Of a stretch of 16,378 bases of DNA, positions 4,763-12,690 are shown one piece after another. A program made the position numbers and the translations under genes. Below the pieces are notes generated by a model. It made no database searches. It saw only the letters and a program-made list of their open reading frames with translations, and was not told the DNA's origin. Numbering within the stretch: position 1 is the first letter of the stretch; each line of letters starts with the position of its first letter. The stretch lies in contig CAUQMH010000031.1 of assembly GCA_963519075.1 (NCBI GenBank), positions 1-16,378 on the forward strand, given 5' to 3'. The DNA comes from JABCPE02 sp963519075. Lineage in GTDB: Bacteria > Bacteroidota > Bacteroidia > Flavobacteriales > Weeksellaceae.

Positions 4763-7711
4763 TTAGGATACTATATTTATGATTTTCTTCGGTACCACTA
4801 TGATTTTCTTTGGTTTAGCTCCGTCCAGCTGCTGGATTACTTTTTCGTCTTTCATTACTATTTCCTCTATTTCCTCTTTAGAAAGCTCGGCAGAAAGAGA
4901 AAGTTTGAACCTCATCTTCCCATTAAAACTCACTGGATATTCTATTTCATCTTCCACCAAATACGCCTCGTTTAGAGCAGGAAAAGGCGCAAAATCTATA
5001 CTTTCTGCATTACCAAGAAGACTCCAAAGCTCCTCACAAACATGCGGTGCATAAGGCGAAATAAGAACTGCCAGCGGCTCTAAGATAGCTTTTTTATTAC
5101 ATTTTAGTTTCTGTAATTCATTCACGGCTATCATAAACTGCGACACAGAAGTATTAAATGAAAAATTCTCAATATCATAAATCACCTTTTTAATCAATGT
5201 ATGCAGGATTTTAAGCTCCTCTTTCGTAGGCTCTTCCTCTGAAACCGAAAAAGTATCCCCATCAAAATAAAGATTATAGAACTTCTTAAGGAAGCCATAA
5301 ACTCCGCTCAAGCCCTGTGTATTCCATGGCTTAGACTGCTCCAGCGGCCCAAGGAACATTTCATAAAGCCTTAGACAGTCTGCTCCATACTCCTCGCAAA
5401 TATCATCAGGATTTACTACATTATATTTGGATTTAGACATTTTTTCCACCTCTCTTTCTGTGATGTATTTTCCGTCTTCCAAGATAAATTCAGCATCCTT
5501 AAACTCTGGTCGCCAAGCCTTAAACTTATCTAAATCCAACTCGTCTGAAGTTCCTTTTAATAGAGAAATATCAATATGAATTTTTTGAAATTCTCCATTT
5601 AAAACCTTAATTAAATTAGGTTTAAAGGGTTTTAACAATGTTGTAATATACTCTGCTTTTTCTTCCTTACTATTTAATCGTGATATTTTTTTTACAATTC
5701 CTGATGAAAAATAATATGTTTTATAACTATTATCATCAAAATTTGATAATTCACTATCTATATTTTGTAATCTATAAACAAAAGCACTCATTCCCAAAAT
5801 CATCCCTTGGTTTATCATCTTTTGGAAAGGCTCTTCGTGGCTGATAAATCCTCTATCTTTCAGGAACATAGTCCAAAAACGAGAATAAAGCAGGTGCCCC
5901 GTAGCATGCTCACTTCCACCGATATACAAATCTACCTGCCCCCAGTAGTCCGATGTATTTTTATCGCAAAACTCAGCTTCGTTATTTGGGTTCATGTATC
6001 TTAAGAAATACCAAGAGCTCCCCGCCCAGCCTGGCATAGTGGACAACTCAAGCGGGAAAACATTTTGATTGTCAATAAGTTCCGTAGACACCACTTTTTG
6101 ATTAACCTTATCCCAAGCGAAATTTTTAGCATTCCCAAGCGGCGGGTCTCCATCTTCGGTCGGTAGGTATTTTTCTACTTCTGGCAGCTCAAGTGGAAGC
6201 GCAGAAACAGGCAGGGTATATGGCATTTCGTTTTCATAATAAATAGGAACAGGCTCTCCCCAGTATCTTTGGCGTGAGAAAATAGCATCCCTTTGGCGGT
6301 AGTTTATCTTGGATTTTCCTACTTTATGATTTTCCAAGTATTCCACCACGGATTTTACAGCCTTATCATAACTATCGCAGCCATTTAGAAACTCCGAATT
6401 TTGATAAACCATACCTTCTTTCTCAGTAAAAGCCTTCTCGGAGATATCTTGGTCAAATATGTTTTTTATCTCAATATCAAAATGTTTCGCAAAGGCAAAG
6501 TCTCTCTCATCTCCCGCAGGAACTGCCATCACAGCGCCTGTTCCGTATCCCGCCAATACATAATCGCCAAGCCAAATAGGGACTGGTTCTTTAGTAATAG
6601 GGTGTTCTGCATAAGCCCCTGTGAACACCCCAGAAATAGTCTTCACATCCGCCATTCTATCTCTTTCGGAGCGTTTAGAAGTGGCTTCTATATAGGCTTC
6701 CACGGCTTCTTTCTGCTCTGGCGTAGTGATTTTTGAAACCAATTCGTGCTCTGGAGCAAGCGTAACGAATGACACCCCAAAAATAGTATCAGGGCGAGTA
6801 GTGAAAACCTCTATGAAATCATCAGAACCTTTAATACCGAATTTCACCAAAGCACCCTCAGATTTTCCTATCCAGTTTCTTTGGCTTTCTTTCACTGCTT
6901 CTGACCAGTCCAGCCCGTTCAGCCCTCTCAAAAGTCTGTCTGAATAAGCTGTAATACGCATAGACCACTGCATCATTTTCTTTTGATAAACAGGGTATCC
7001 GCCACGCTCAGACTTACCATCTTTTACCTCATCATTGGCAAGAACCGTTCCGAGTGCAGGACACCAGTTTACCGTAGTTTCTGCTCGGTAAGCCATTCTG
7101 TAGTTCAATAAAATATCTTGTTTGTCCGCCTCAGAAGCGTTTAGCCATTCCTCCGCAGTGAAATTTAGTTCCTCAGACTGCACAGCATCAAGATTTTCTG
7201 TCCCAAACTTTTCAAAATGAGCCACAAGGGTAGAAATGTTCTCCGCTCTGTCCGTAGCCTTATTATACCAAGAGTGAAACAGCTCTATGAATATCCACTG
7301 TGTCCATCTGTAATAGGCTGGGTCAGAGGTTCTAATCTCCCTGCTCCAGTCAAAGGAAAAGCCTATTTTTTTAAGCTGTTGTTCGTATCTATTGATGTTT
7401 TCCTCAGTGGTAACCACAGGGTGCTGCCCTGTCTGAATCGCGTATTGCTCAGCAGGAAGCCCAAAGCTGTCATAGCCCACAGGATGAAGGACATTATACC
7501 CTTGGTGTCTTTTGAATCTGGCATAAATATCACTCGCAATGTACCCCAGCGGATGCCCCACATGAAGCCCAGCCCCCGATGGATAAGGAAACATATCTAA
7601 AACATAATATTTCGGTTTACTGCTTTCTGACGGCTGTTGGCTTTTGAAAGTTTGGTTTTCTCTCCAAAACTTCTGCCATTTCTTTTCTATCTCTTGATGA
7701 TTGTAAAACAT
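4763..7711 (-). CDS. leuS: Leucyl-tRNA synthetase
   Basis: This 982-residue cytoplasmic class I synthetase charges tRNA-Leu. The HIGH motif appears as H-V-G-H at 50-53, after F-P-Y-P-S-G-A-G-L. The CP1 editing domain holds T-T-R-P-D-T at about 304-309 and G-T-G-A-V-M-A-V-P-A-G-D-E-R-D further on. The two editing aspartates are kept, while the His usually before the first one is Gly here. W-A-G-S-S-W-Y-F-L-R-Y and the KMSKS motif (757-761) are intact, followed by the anticodon-binding and C-terminal regions. It is longer than the 860-residue E. coli enzyme. About 117 residues separate Q-G-M-I-L-G from KMSKS, roughly twice the E. coli spacing, and this stretch is much more AT-rich than the rest. 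The gene is monocistronic, with its own promoter at 7732-7739. Confidence 0.97.
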   Translation of the reverse strand: MFYNHQEIEKKWQKFWRENQTFKSQQPSESSKPKYYVLDMFPYPSGAGLHVGHPLGYIASDIYARFKRHQGYNVLHPVGYDSFGLPAEQYAIQTGQHPVVTTEENINRYEQQLKKIGFSFDWSREIRTSDPAYYRWTQWIFIELFHSWYNKATDRAENISTLVAHFEKFGTENLDAVQSEELNFTAEEWLNASEADKQDILLNYRMAYRAETTVNWCPALGTVLANDEVKDGKSERGGYPVYQKKMMQWSMRITAYSDRLLRGLNGLDWSEAVKESQRNWIGKSEGALVKFGIKGSDDFIEVFTTRPDTIFGVSFVTLAPEHELVSKITTPEQKEAVEAYIEATSKRSERDRMADVKTISGVFTGAYAEHPITKEPVPIWLGDYVLAGYGTGAVMAVPAGDERDFAFAKHFDIEIKNIFDQDISEKAFTEKEGMVYQNSEFLNGCDSYDKAVKSVVEYLENHKVGKSKINYRQRDAIFSRQRYWGEPVPIYYENEMPYTLPVSALPLELPEVEKYLPTEDGDPPLGNAKNFAWDKVNQKVVSTELIDNQNVFPLELSTMPGWAGSSWYFLRYMNPNNEAEFCDKNTSDYWGQVDLYIGGSEHATGHLLYSRFWTMFLKDRGFISHEEPFQKMINQGMILGMSAFVYRLQNIDSELSNFDDNSYKTYYFSSGIVKKISRLNSKEEKAEYITTLLKPFKPNLIKVLNGEFQKIHIDISLLKGTSDELDLDKFKAWRPEFKDAEFILEDGKYITEREVEKMSKSKYNVVNPDDICEEYGADCLRLYEMFLGPLEQSKPWNTQGLSGVYGFLKKFYNLYFDGDTFSVSEEEPTKEELKILHTLIKKVIYDIENFSFNTSVSQFMIAVNELQKLKCNKKAILEPLAVLISPYAPHVCEELWSLLGNAESIDFAPFPALNEAYLVEDEIEYPVSFNGKMRFKLSLSAELSKEEIEEIVMKDEKVIQQLDGAKPKKIIVVPKKIINIVS

Positions 7712-7731
7712 GGTCTGATGATTTAAAGAGG

Positions 7732-7739
7732 CAAATTTA
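7732..7739 (-). promoter_or_regulatory. leuS: Likely leuS promoter (-7 box)
   Basis: The minus strand reads TAAATTTG, 20 bases before the leuS ATG, giving a very short leader. It lies in a 29-base block (7729-7757) that recurs with one mismatch at 8304-8332 in front of the lipocalin-like gene. The T tract of the upstream gene's terminator occupies the position where a -33 element would be. Confidence 0.55.
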
Positions 7740-7751
7740 ATATTTTGAAAT

Positions 7752-7779
7752 GAAAAAGCCTTACTAAAAAGTAAGGCTT
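7752..7779 (-). terminator. Terminator of the lipocalin-like gene
   Basis: AAGCCTTAC (7756-7764) pairs with GTAAGGCTT (7771-7779) around the loop TAAAAA. On the minus strand the hairpin is followed by TTTTTCATTT. It lies about 25 bases past the stop of the gene at 7803-8282. Confidence 0.8.
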
Positions 7780-7802
7780 GTGGATATTTTAACCCAAAAT
7801 AA

Positions 7803-8282
7803 TTATAATTTCTGCATTGTTACATAAACTGTCCCTGTAAAGAGGAATCCTCTTACTCGTAAATCAGTAACACTTTCCTCTGCTTCCAGCTCTGTACTTG
7901 TAAGTTTTTTCACTATGGAACGAGTAGTCTCTGGCCCTAGATGCACAACCAATTCTTTGGTATCCTTGTTAAAAGTGTAAGTGATATTTCCATCTCTTTT
8001 CTTTTCACAGCTTCCAGATAAATTCGCCCACACCTCTGTAGTTCCTGTACCACCTGGTAAAAAAGTAGTTTTTGTCTTTTTTTCACAAGGAGTAATCGGC
8101 GCATCCATATCTATTGGTGTATTTATCCCAAGTATTATCATATTCCCTTTCAATCGCGTTTTTGTAAGAGACCAGCTTCCTATCAAATGATCCTGCGGGC
8201 GCGGAGGCATTTCATCACTCCTGTTACAACTAAGCACTAAAAAAGAAAATGATACAATTAATAAATAATTAAGCTTTTTCAT
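7803..8282 (-). CDS. Lipocalin-like lipoprotein
   Basis: The 159-residue protein begins with a lipoprotein signal ending L-V-L-S-C, with Cys19 lipidated. The mature part opens with L-I-G-S-W-S-L-T-K, followed by alternating strands, two cysteines spaced around the middle (in T-P-C-E-K-K and S-G-S-C-E-K-K) and I-V-K-K-L-T-S-T-E-L-E near the end. This is the pattern of the small lipocalin-like domain lipoproteins common in Flavobacteriia, which form an eight-stranded barrel on the periplasmic face of a membrane. The two Cys could form a disulfide. The ligand is unknown. It is flanked by its own promoter (8307-8314) and terminator (7752-7779), so it is probably expressed alone. Confidence 0.75.
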   Translation of the reverse strand: MKKLNYLLIVSFSFLVLSCNRSDEMPPRPQDHLIGSWSLTKTRLKGNMIILGINTPIDMDAPITPCEKKTKTTFLPGGTGTTEVWANLSGSCEKKRDGNITYTFNKDTKELVVHLGPETTRSIVKKLTSTELEAEESVTDLRVRGFLFTGTVYVTMQKL

Positions 8283-8306
8283 AAATCAATAATTTAAAAT
8301 TTTAGG

Positions 8307-8314
8307 CAAATTTA
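8307..8314 (-). promoter_or_regulatory. Likely promoter (-7 box) of the lipocalin-like gene
   Basis: The minus strand reads TAAATTTG, 24 bases before the ATG at 8282. It sits in a block (8304-8332) nearly identical to that in front of leuS at 7729-7757, and likewise directly follows a terminator T tract. Confidence 0.55.
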
Positions 8315-8327
8315 ATATTTTAAAATG

Positions 8328-8362
8328 AAAAATTCTCCTTTAATAAATAAAAGAGAATTTTT
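8328..8362 (-). terminator. Terminator of the malic enzyme gene
   Basis: AAAATTCTC pairs with GAGAATTTT around an AT-rich loop that can extend the stem by TTT/AAA. On the minus strand it ends in a T-rich run. It lies 12 bases past the malic enzyme stop, so nothing is co-transcribed downstream. Confidence 0.75.
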
Positions 8363-8374
8363 ATAAACTTCAAA

Positions 8375-9658
8375 TTATTTTTTCCTTTCGGAAAGTTGCT
8401 TTTCATATTCAGCAAAATCACTGATTGGCTTTCTTGCAACTCCGCTTTCTACGGCTGCTTTGGCAACTGCGGTAGAAACTTTTGCAAATAGTCTGCCGTC
8501 AAGTGGTTTCGGTATGAAATAATCTTTCCCGAAGCTGATTTCAGCCAAATTATAAGCCTTTTTCACAGCTTCCGTCGCTGGTTCTTTCGCTAAATCTGCA
8601 ATGGCATGAACCGCTGCTATTTTCATCTCTTCATTGATGTCAGTCGCCTGCACATCCAGCGCACCACGGAATATGTAAGGAAATCCCAAAACATTATTCA
8701 CCTGATTAGGATAGTCGCTTCTTCCCGTTGCCATAATCACATCTGGGCGGGTCTGTTTTGCTAAATCATAGTTTATTTCTGGAATAGGATTAGCCAAAGC
8801 AAAAACAATAGGATTTTCTGCCATTTTTGCTAAAATCTCAGGTTTTAGAACATTCCCTTTAGAAAGTCCGATGAAAACATCCGCTCCCTCCAAAACCTCA
8901 TCCAAAGTTTCCGCTTCGGTATTTTGAACAAAATCCAATTTCTCAGGTGTAAGGTTAGTTCTTTTATGACTGATAACTCCCTTACTGTCGCACATTATGA
9001 TGTTTTCTTTTTTCAAGCCCAGCTCTATGTAAAGTTTAGAACACGCAATAGCCGCCGCACCTGCGCCATTTACCACCATTTTTATGTCCTTTATCTTTTT
9101 TCTTGCTATTTCTAAACCATTGAGCAATGCTGCCGCGGAGATGATCGCCGTTCCGTGCTGGTCATCGTGCATCAGTGGTATATCCAGCTCTTCTTTCAGT
9201 CTTTTTTCTATATAGAAGGCCTCTGGCGCTTTGATATCTTCCAAATTTATCCCTCCAAAAGTAGGCGCTATCGCTTTCACGATTTCTACAAATTTATCAG
9301 GGTCTTTTTCATTAACTTCTATGTCAAAAACATTGATATCCGCAAACACCTTGAACAAAAGCCCTTTGCCCTCCATCACAGGCTTAGAAGCCTCAGCACC
9401 GATGTCACCAAGCCCCAAAACAGCAGTTCCGTTACTGATTACAGCCACCAAATTTCCTTTGGAAGTGTATTCATAGACCTTGGAGGCATCTTTTTCTATT
9501 TCAAGACAAGGTTCTGCCACCCCAGGAGAATACGCCAGACTCAAATCCCATTGTGTAGCGTAGGGTTTGGACGGCACCATTTGGATTTTCCCTTTGGGCT
9601 CGGCTCTGTGATAGTCCAGAGCGGCTTTTTTCAAGTTTTCTTTATTGTTTTCCATCAT
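8375..9658 (-). CDS. NAD(P)-dependent malic enzyme, single-domain form
   Basis: This 427-residue cytoplasmic enzyme converts malate to pyruvate and CO2 with reduction of NAD(P). The N-terminal malic domain shows S-L-A-Y-S-P-G-V-A-E-P with the catalytic-type Tyr43, E-G-K-G-L-L-F-K (Lys98 or Lys103 region), and the metal-binding motifs N-L-E-D-I (140-141) and H-D-D-Q-H-G-T (165-166). The dinucleotide fold begins at V-V-N-G-A-G-A-A-A-I-A (about 195), followed by F-A-L-A-N-P-I-P-E-I. Many bacterial MaeB-type enzymes continue for another 320 residues with a phosphotransacetylase-like domain. Here the protein stops right at that boundary, at A-V-E-S-G-V-A-R-K-P-I-S, and a terminator follows at once. 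NAD or NADP preference cannot be read with confidence. ATG-ATG at the start leaves two equivalent starts. The promoter is unclear: only an imperfect TAATTTTC lies upstream at 9694-9701. Confidence 0.93.
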   Translation of the reverse strand: MMENNKENLKKAALDYHRAEPKGKIQMVPSKPYATQWDLSLAYSPGVAEPCLEIEKDASKVYEYTSKGNLVAVISNGTAVLGLGDIGAEASKPVMEGKGLLFKVFADINVFDIEVNEKDPDKFVEIVKAIAPTFGGINLEDIKAPEAFYIEKRLKEELDIPLMHDDQHGTAIISAAALLNGLEIARKKIKDIKMVVNGAGAAAIACSKLYIELGLKKENIIMCDSKGVISHKRTNLTPEKLDFVQNTEAETLDEVLEGADVFIGLSKGNVLKPEILAKMAENPIVFALANPIPEINYDLAKQTRPDVIMATGRSDYPNQVNNVLGFPYIFRGALDVQATDINEEMKIAAVHAIADLAKEPATEAVKKAYNLAEISFGKDYFIPKPLDGRLFAKVSTAVAKAAVESGVARKPISDFAEYEKQLSERKK

Positions 9659-9762
9659 TTTAGTTCGATTATTATTTCTCGGACTAGAGTATGGAAAATT
9701 ATTCTTTTTTTGGGTATTATAATTATATTTTTATTTTAAATATTTTTTTTTAAAATAATTTT

Positions 9763-9770
9763 TATTTTTG
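9763..9770 (+). promoter_or_regulatory. Likely promoter (-7 box) of the small barrel-like protein gene
   Basis: TATTTTTG matches TAnnTTTG and is followed by CC and a short leader; the ATG is 18 bases on. The upstream DNA is almost pure A/T with T runs at the -33 distance. The 130-bp gap 9659-9788 serves two divergent genes and shows no other structure. Confidence 0.5.
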
Positions 9771-9788
9771 CCAAAAATAATTTGATTT

Positions 9789-10295
9789 ATGAAAAAAATA
9801 ATTGCAGGATTGCTTTTGGCAATTTCTTCTGTGGCATATTCACAGGAAGCATTCACTGGTGCTAATGATATCAGAGCTTATGTAGGAGCTAACATCCAAA
9901 GCAAAGGTACAGGTGTCACAGCAGGAGCTGACTATGGACTGGGAAGAAGCTTCTCAGTAGGATTACAGATGAGCTATCTTTTAGGAACGAAACACAATGT
10001 TAATGGAGTAGAAAAAGCTCCTGTCGGAGATAGATTTGACCTTCGTGGGAGATTCAATGCTAATTTAGGTGGAGTTATGAACCTACCTGAACAGCTGGAT
10101 GTTTACCCAGGTTTGAGCTTAAGTTTGAAAAACTTTGGAGGGCATATCGGTGCGAGATACTTCTTTAATAAAGGTTTTGGAGTATTCTCTGAAATCACCT
10201 TCCCTATCGCAAGATACAAAACAAGCGCAACTGGCTACGAAAAACTAAACAACCAGTTTACTTTCCAAATCGGTGCAGCTTTTGACCTTAACTAA
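9789..10295 (+). CDS. Small secreted outer-membrane beta-barrel-like protein
   Basis: The 168-residue protein has a clear signal peptide (1-18, A-Y-S followed by Q-E). After it come alternating glycine- and aromatic-containing strands such as I-R-A-Y-V-G-A-N-I, S-V-G-L-Q-M-S-Y-L-L-G, L-S-L-S-L-K-N-F-G-G-H-I-G-A-R-Y-F-F and F-T-F-Q-I-G-A-A-F-D-L-N. The C-terminal strand ends in an uncharged polar or hydrophobic residue pattern, as in outer-membrane barrels. An eight-stranded barrel would fit the length. I recall very similar proteins in Chryseobacterium, possibly catalogued as DUF6646, but that is from memory. No function is known to me. It has its own promoter and a strong terminator, and is convergent with the receptor gene at 10329-12479. 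Confidence 0.75.
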   Translation: MKKIIAGLLLAISSVAYSQEAFTGANDIRAYVGANIQSKGTGVTAGADYGLGRSFSVGLQMSYLLGTKHNVNGVEKAPVGDRFDLRGRFNANLGGVMNLPEQLDVYPGLSLSLKNFGGHIGARYFFNKGFGVFSEITFPIARYKTSATGYEKLNNQFTFQIGAAFDLN

Positions 10296-10300
10296 AATAA

Positions 10301-10330
10301 AAAAATCCCTCATAAATGAGGGGTTTTTTT
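10301..10330. terminator. Shared bidirectional terminator between convergent genes
   Basis: CCCTCA pairs with TGAGGG around TAAA, flanked by an A tract on the left and a T tract on the right. It ends the plus-strand gene at 10295 and can also end the minus-strand gene whose stop is at 10329. Confidence 0.85.
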
Positions 10331-12479
10331 ATTGTTTTATCAATCCTCCTTCGTCTTCTTTCTTGTCACTACCCAGCATATTAGGATTTTCTTTGGCTAA
10401 TTTATTTCTCGTAGGGATTTTATAATTCACAGAAATCCCAAAAGTACGGGTATCACTCTTATCTCTGATCAACACATTAGGTGTCTGATAAACAGAGCGA
10501 GAGGACATTTTATTCGTATTAAACACATCATTCACATATAATGAAACATTTAACCTGTCACTCATGAATTTTCTTGATAGTGTGATATCCAGCGTATTAT
10601 TCAATGGTTCGTCAGTTTGGAAATAGAAATATCCTACCTTTGCTGGAATATAACTATAGTTAGCATTCAGTTTTATTCCCTTTGGTAATACAATTTGAGC
10701 ATTTAAGTTTAAAAACCAAAGTCCATTAGGCTTGATTTCCGAAAGCCTCTGCAACTGATAATTTGCAAAGAAATACAAAAAGCTGACTTTATCAGGATTG
10801 ATTGTACTCATAGAACCCATGATTTCCTTGATTGGCTTTGTAAAAATCATAAAAGGAATTGGGAATCCTATATTGAAATTATGTATTTTCACAGAGGAAA
10901 TATTTTCATTGATTACAGAGACCTCATCGCCGCGACGAATCATTTTTTGTATAATTTGGTTATTAACCAAGCTTAAATTATACCCTAGAAATACATAATC
11001 AAACGCAGAAATCTTTGCTTCTATATTATCAAAAATTGTTGGTTGTAAATTTGCATTTCCTGATATTCCAAAGTTACCATTTCCATAAGTATTGTTATTT
11101 GGGTTCAAAAGAGAAATACTCGGCAGGCTGATTTTCTTATTATAATTAACTGCAAAATTCACTCCTTTCATAAAATTATACTGCACGCTGGCATTTGGGA
11201 AAAAGCGATATTGCTTGAACTTATGTAAATCATCATATTGATGCGTATTGCTGTTGTATGTAGTTCCGCTGATGTCATAATCTTCGGCACGAGTTCCGAG
11301 GATAAAATCCAGCTTCCCTATCGTAGTCTGTAATTCTACATAAGAAGACGCGGTCTGTCTCTGGTAGTCCAAATTGGTAATTCCTCTGCTTTCCGTAGTA
11401 AAATCCAATCTCTCGTAAAGCCCTCCAACACTGATTTTACCTTTATCAAAGAGATTAAGAGGCTGGGAAAAATCCACTCTAAATTCCGCTGTTCTCGCAT
11501 CTGAACTGTTATCCAAAACAAGCTGATTGGTAGGAATTTGATTTAAAAACAAATTTTTCTGTTCAAAATCATTGTCTCTTTTTGTATAAGTGAATTTAAA
11601 ATCCAGTTTTCTATCCGAACCGCTAAATCTTTTTTGGTAAGTCGCCGAAGCTTCGTGTCTCAACCTCATGCTTTGGGTTTCGTCTTGTCTATTGTAGCTC
11701 AGTCCGCTGTATATTCCATTACTCTGGATTGCTGCATCACTATTACCATAATTCAAATTGTAATTTAGCAATAATCTATCATTTTGGCTAAAATCAAAAG
11801 TCAAAGCCGCTTTTGCAAAATACCCTCTGTTCCTTTCATCATTAAATATACTCGAAATACCATCTACTTCATTGTTTTTCATATTTTCAAGATAGTTCTG
11901 CCCTACATTCAGCTGCCAGCCGAACCATCTATTTTTGGAATTGAGCAAAATAGAGTTGTTCGTTTTGCTTCGGTATTTGTCATAATTACTAAATGAGTAA
12001 TTTCCTGAATAAGTCGCAGTAAGGTAGCTTCTCGCTGATTTTGAAGTGATTATATTCAGAATCGCACCACCAGAAGTCGCTGGATATTCCGCTCCTGGGC
12101 TGGTCACCACTTCTATTCTGTCTATGGCATTTGCGGGCATTCCTTCTAGAAAGGCATTCAGCTCATTACTGGTAATATTCAGCGGTCGCCCATCCATATA
12201 GACATCCAGAATTTTCCCTTGATATGCCATTCCCGTAAGGTCTGAAACGATAAGCCCAGGCAATTTTTTGATTCCCTCCAGAGCCGTTCCCGTGTTGAGA
12301 TTCGGCTGTTCAGAAAAATCAAATATCGTGCGGTCAGCCTTCTGCTCCACCGCTTTTTTGGTTTTCGTAATTGTTACTTCTTTTATTTCCTTCTCTTTCT
12401 TTTGGGTTTGCGGTTTGCTTTCCTGAGCCCATCCCATCGCAGAAATAAGGAGCGATAATACAGCAATTTGTTTTTTCAT
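10329..12479 (-). CDS. TonB-dependent-receptor-like outer membrane beta-barrel protein
   Basis: The 716-residue protein begins with a signal peptide (about 1-18, G-W-A-Q). A lysine-rich stretch follows, with a TonB-box-like E-I-K-E-V-T-I-T at 31-38. The plug domain is at about 45-148, with G-T-A-L-E-G-I-K-K-L-P-G-L-I-V, V-Y-M-D-G-R-P-L, I-D-R-I-E-V-V-T-S-P-G-A-E-Y and G-G-A-I-L-N-I-I-T. The rest is a beta barrel of many amphipathic strands. It belongs to the 'outer membrane beta-barrel family' group of Bacteroidota receptors. Unlike many, it lacks an N-terminal carboxypeptidase-regulatory-like domain, and there is no SusD partner next to it, so it is not a polysaccharide-utilisation pair. The substrate is unknown. 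The acidic and basic tail after the last barrel strand (about residues 690-716) is unusual, since a barrel normally ends at an aromatic residue. Confidence 0.88.
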   Translation of the reverse strand: MKKQIAVLSLLISAMGWAQESKPQTQKKEKEIKEVTITKTKKAVEQKADRTIFDFSEQPNLNTGTALEGIKKLPGLIVSDLTGMAYQGKILDVYMDGRPLNITSNELNAFLEGMPANAIDRIEVVTSPGAEYPATSGGAILNIITSKSARSYLTATYSGNYSFSNYDKYRSKTNNSILLNSKNRWFGWQLNVGQNYLENMKNNEVDGISSIFNDERNRGYFAKAALTFDFSQNDRLLLNYNLNYGNSDAAIQSNGIYSGLSYNRQDETQSMRLRHEASATYQKRFSGSDRKLDFKFTYTKRDNDFEQKNLFLNQIPTNQLVLDNSSDARTAEFRVDFSQPLNLFDKGKISVGGLYERLDFTTESRGITNLDYQRQTASSYVELQTTIGKLDFILGTRAEDYDISGTTYNSNTHQYDDLHKFKQYRFFPNASVQYNFMKGVNFAVNYNKKISLPSISLLNPNNNTYGNGNFGISGNANLQPTIFDNIEAKISAFDYVFLGYNLSLVNNQIIQKMIRRGDEVSVINENISSVKIHNFNIGFPIPFMIFTKPIKEIMGSMSTINPDKVSFLYFFANYQLQRLSEIKPNGLWFLNLNAQIVLPKGIKLNANYSYIPAKVGYFYFQTDEPLNNTLDITLSRKFMSDRLNVSLYVNDVFNTNKMSSRSVYQTPNVLIRDKSDTRTFGISVNYKIPTRNKLAKENPNMLGSDKKEDEGGLIKQ

Positions 12480-12507
12480 TTCATATTAATTTTATGATTT
12501 CTTGTCG

Positions 12508-12515
12508 CAAACATA
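12508..12515 (-). promoter_or_regulatory. Likely promoter (-7 box) of the receptor gene
   Basis: The minus strand reads TATGTTTG, a perfect TAnnTTTG box. A TTG lies 20 bases further upstream (plus-strand CAA 12536-12538), giving correct -33/-7 spacing. The ATG is 28 bases downstream. Confidence 0.6.
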
Positions 12516-12529
12516 AATAATTTTTCGAA

Positions 12530-12546
12530 ACTATGCAATACATAGT
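12530..12546. promoter_or_regulatory. Inverted repeat over the -33 element, possible operator
   Basis: ACTATG and CATAGT form a perfect 6-base inverted repeat around CAATA. The centre coincides with the -33 TTG of the receptor promoter. A regulator bound here would block or guide RNA polymerase. There is no following T tract, so it is not a terminator. The rest of 12480-12690 is AT-rich with only the capA terminator. Confidence 0.4.
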
Positions 12547-12630
12547 AGTAGATTTTTAAAAACAAATTGATATTTCTTCTTTTTCAAATTTAAAGTGATA
12601 AAATTAAAAATTTTATATAAAAAAAACGAA

Positions 12631-12670
12631 AAAAAATCCTACCGAGGCGCTTTCCCTCGAATAGGATTTT
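12631..12670 (-). terminator. Terminator of the CapA-like gene
   Basis: An outer stem AATCCTA/TAGGATT and an inner stem CGAGG/CCTCG enclose the loop CGCTTTC. On the minus strand a run of T follows. It lies about 20 bases past the stop at 12691. Confidence 0.85.
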
Positions 12671-12690
12671 ATCTTTGTTCAACTGAAAAA

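Noticed and set aside
9155..9739. Plus-strand open frame of 194 codons
   Set aside because: It is antisense to malic enzyme motifs and is Phe/Ile-rich low-complexity translation, as expected of a shadow frame.
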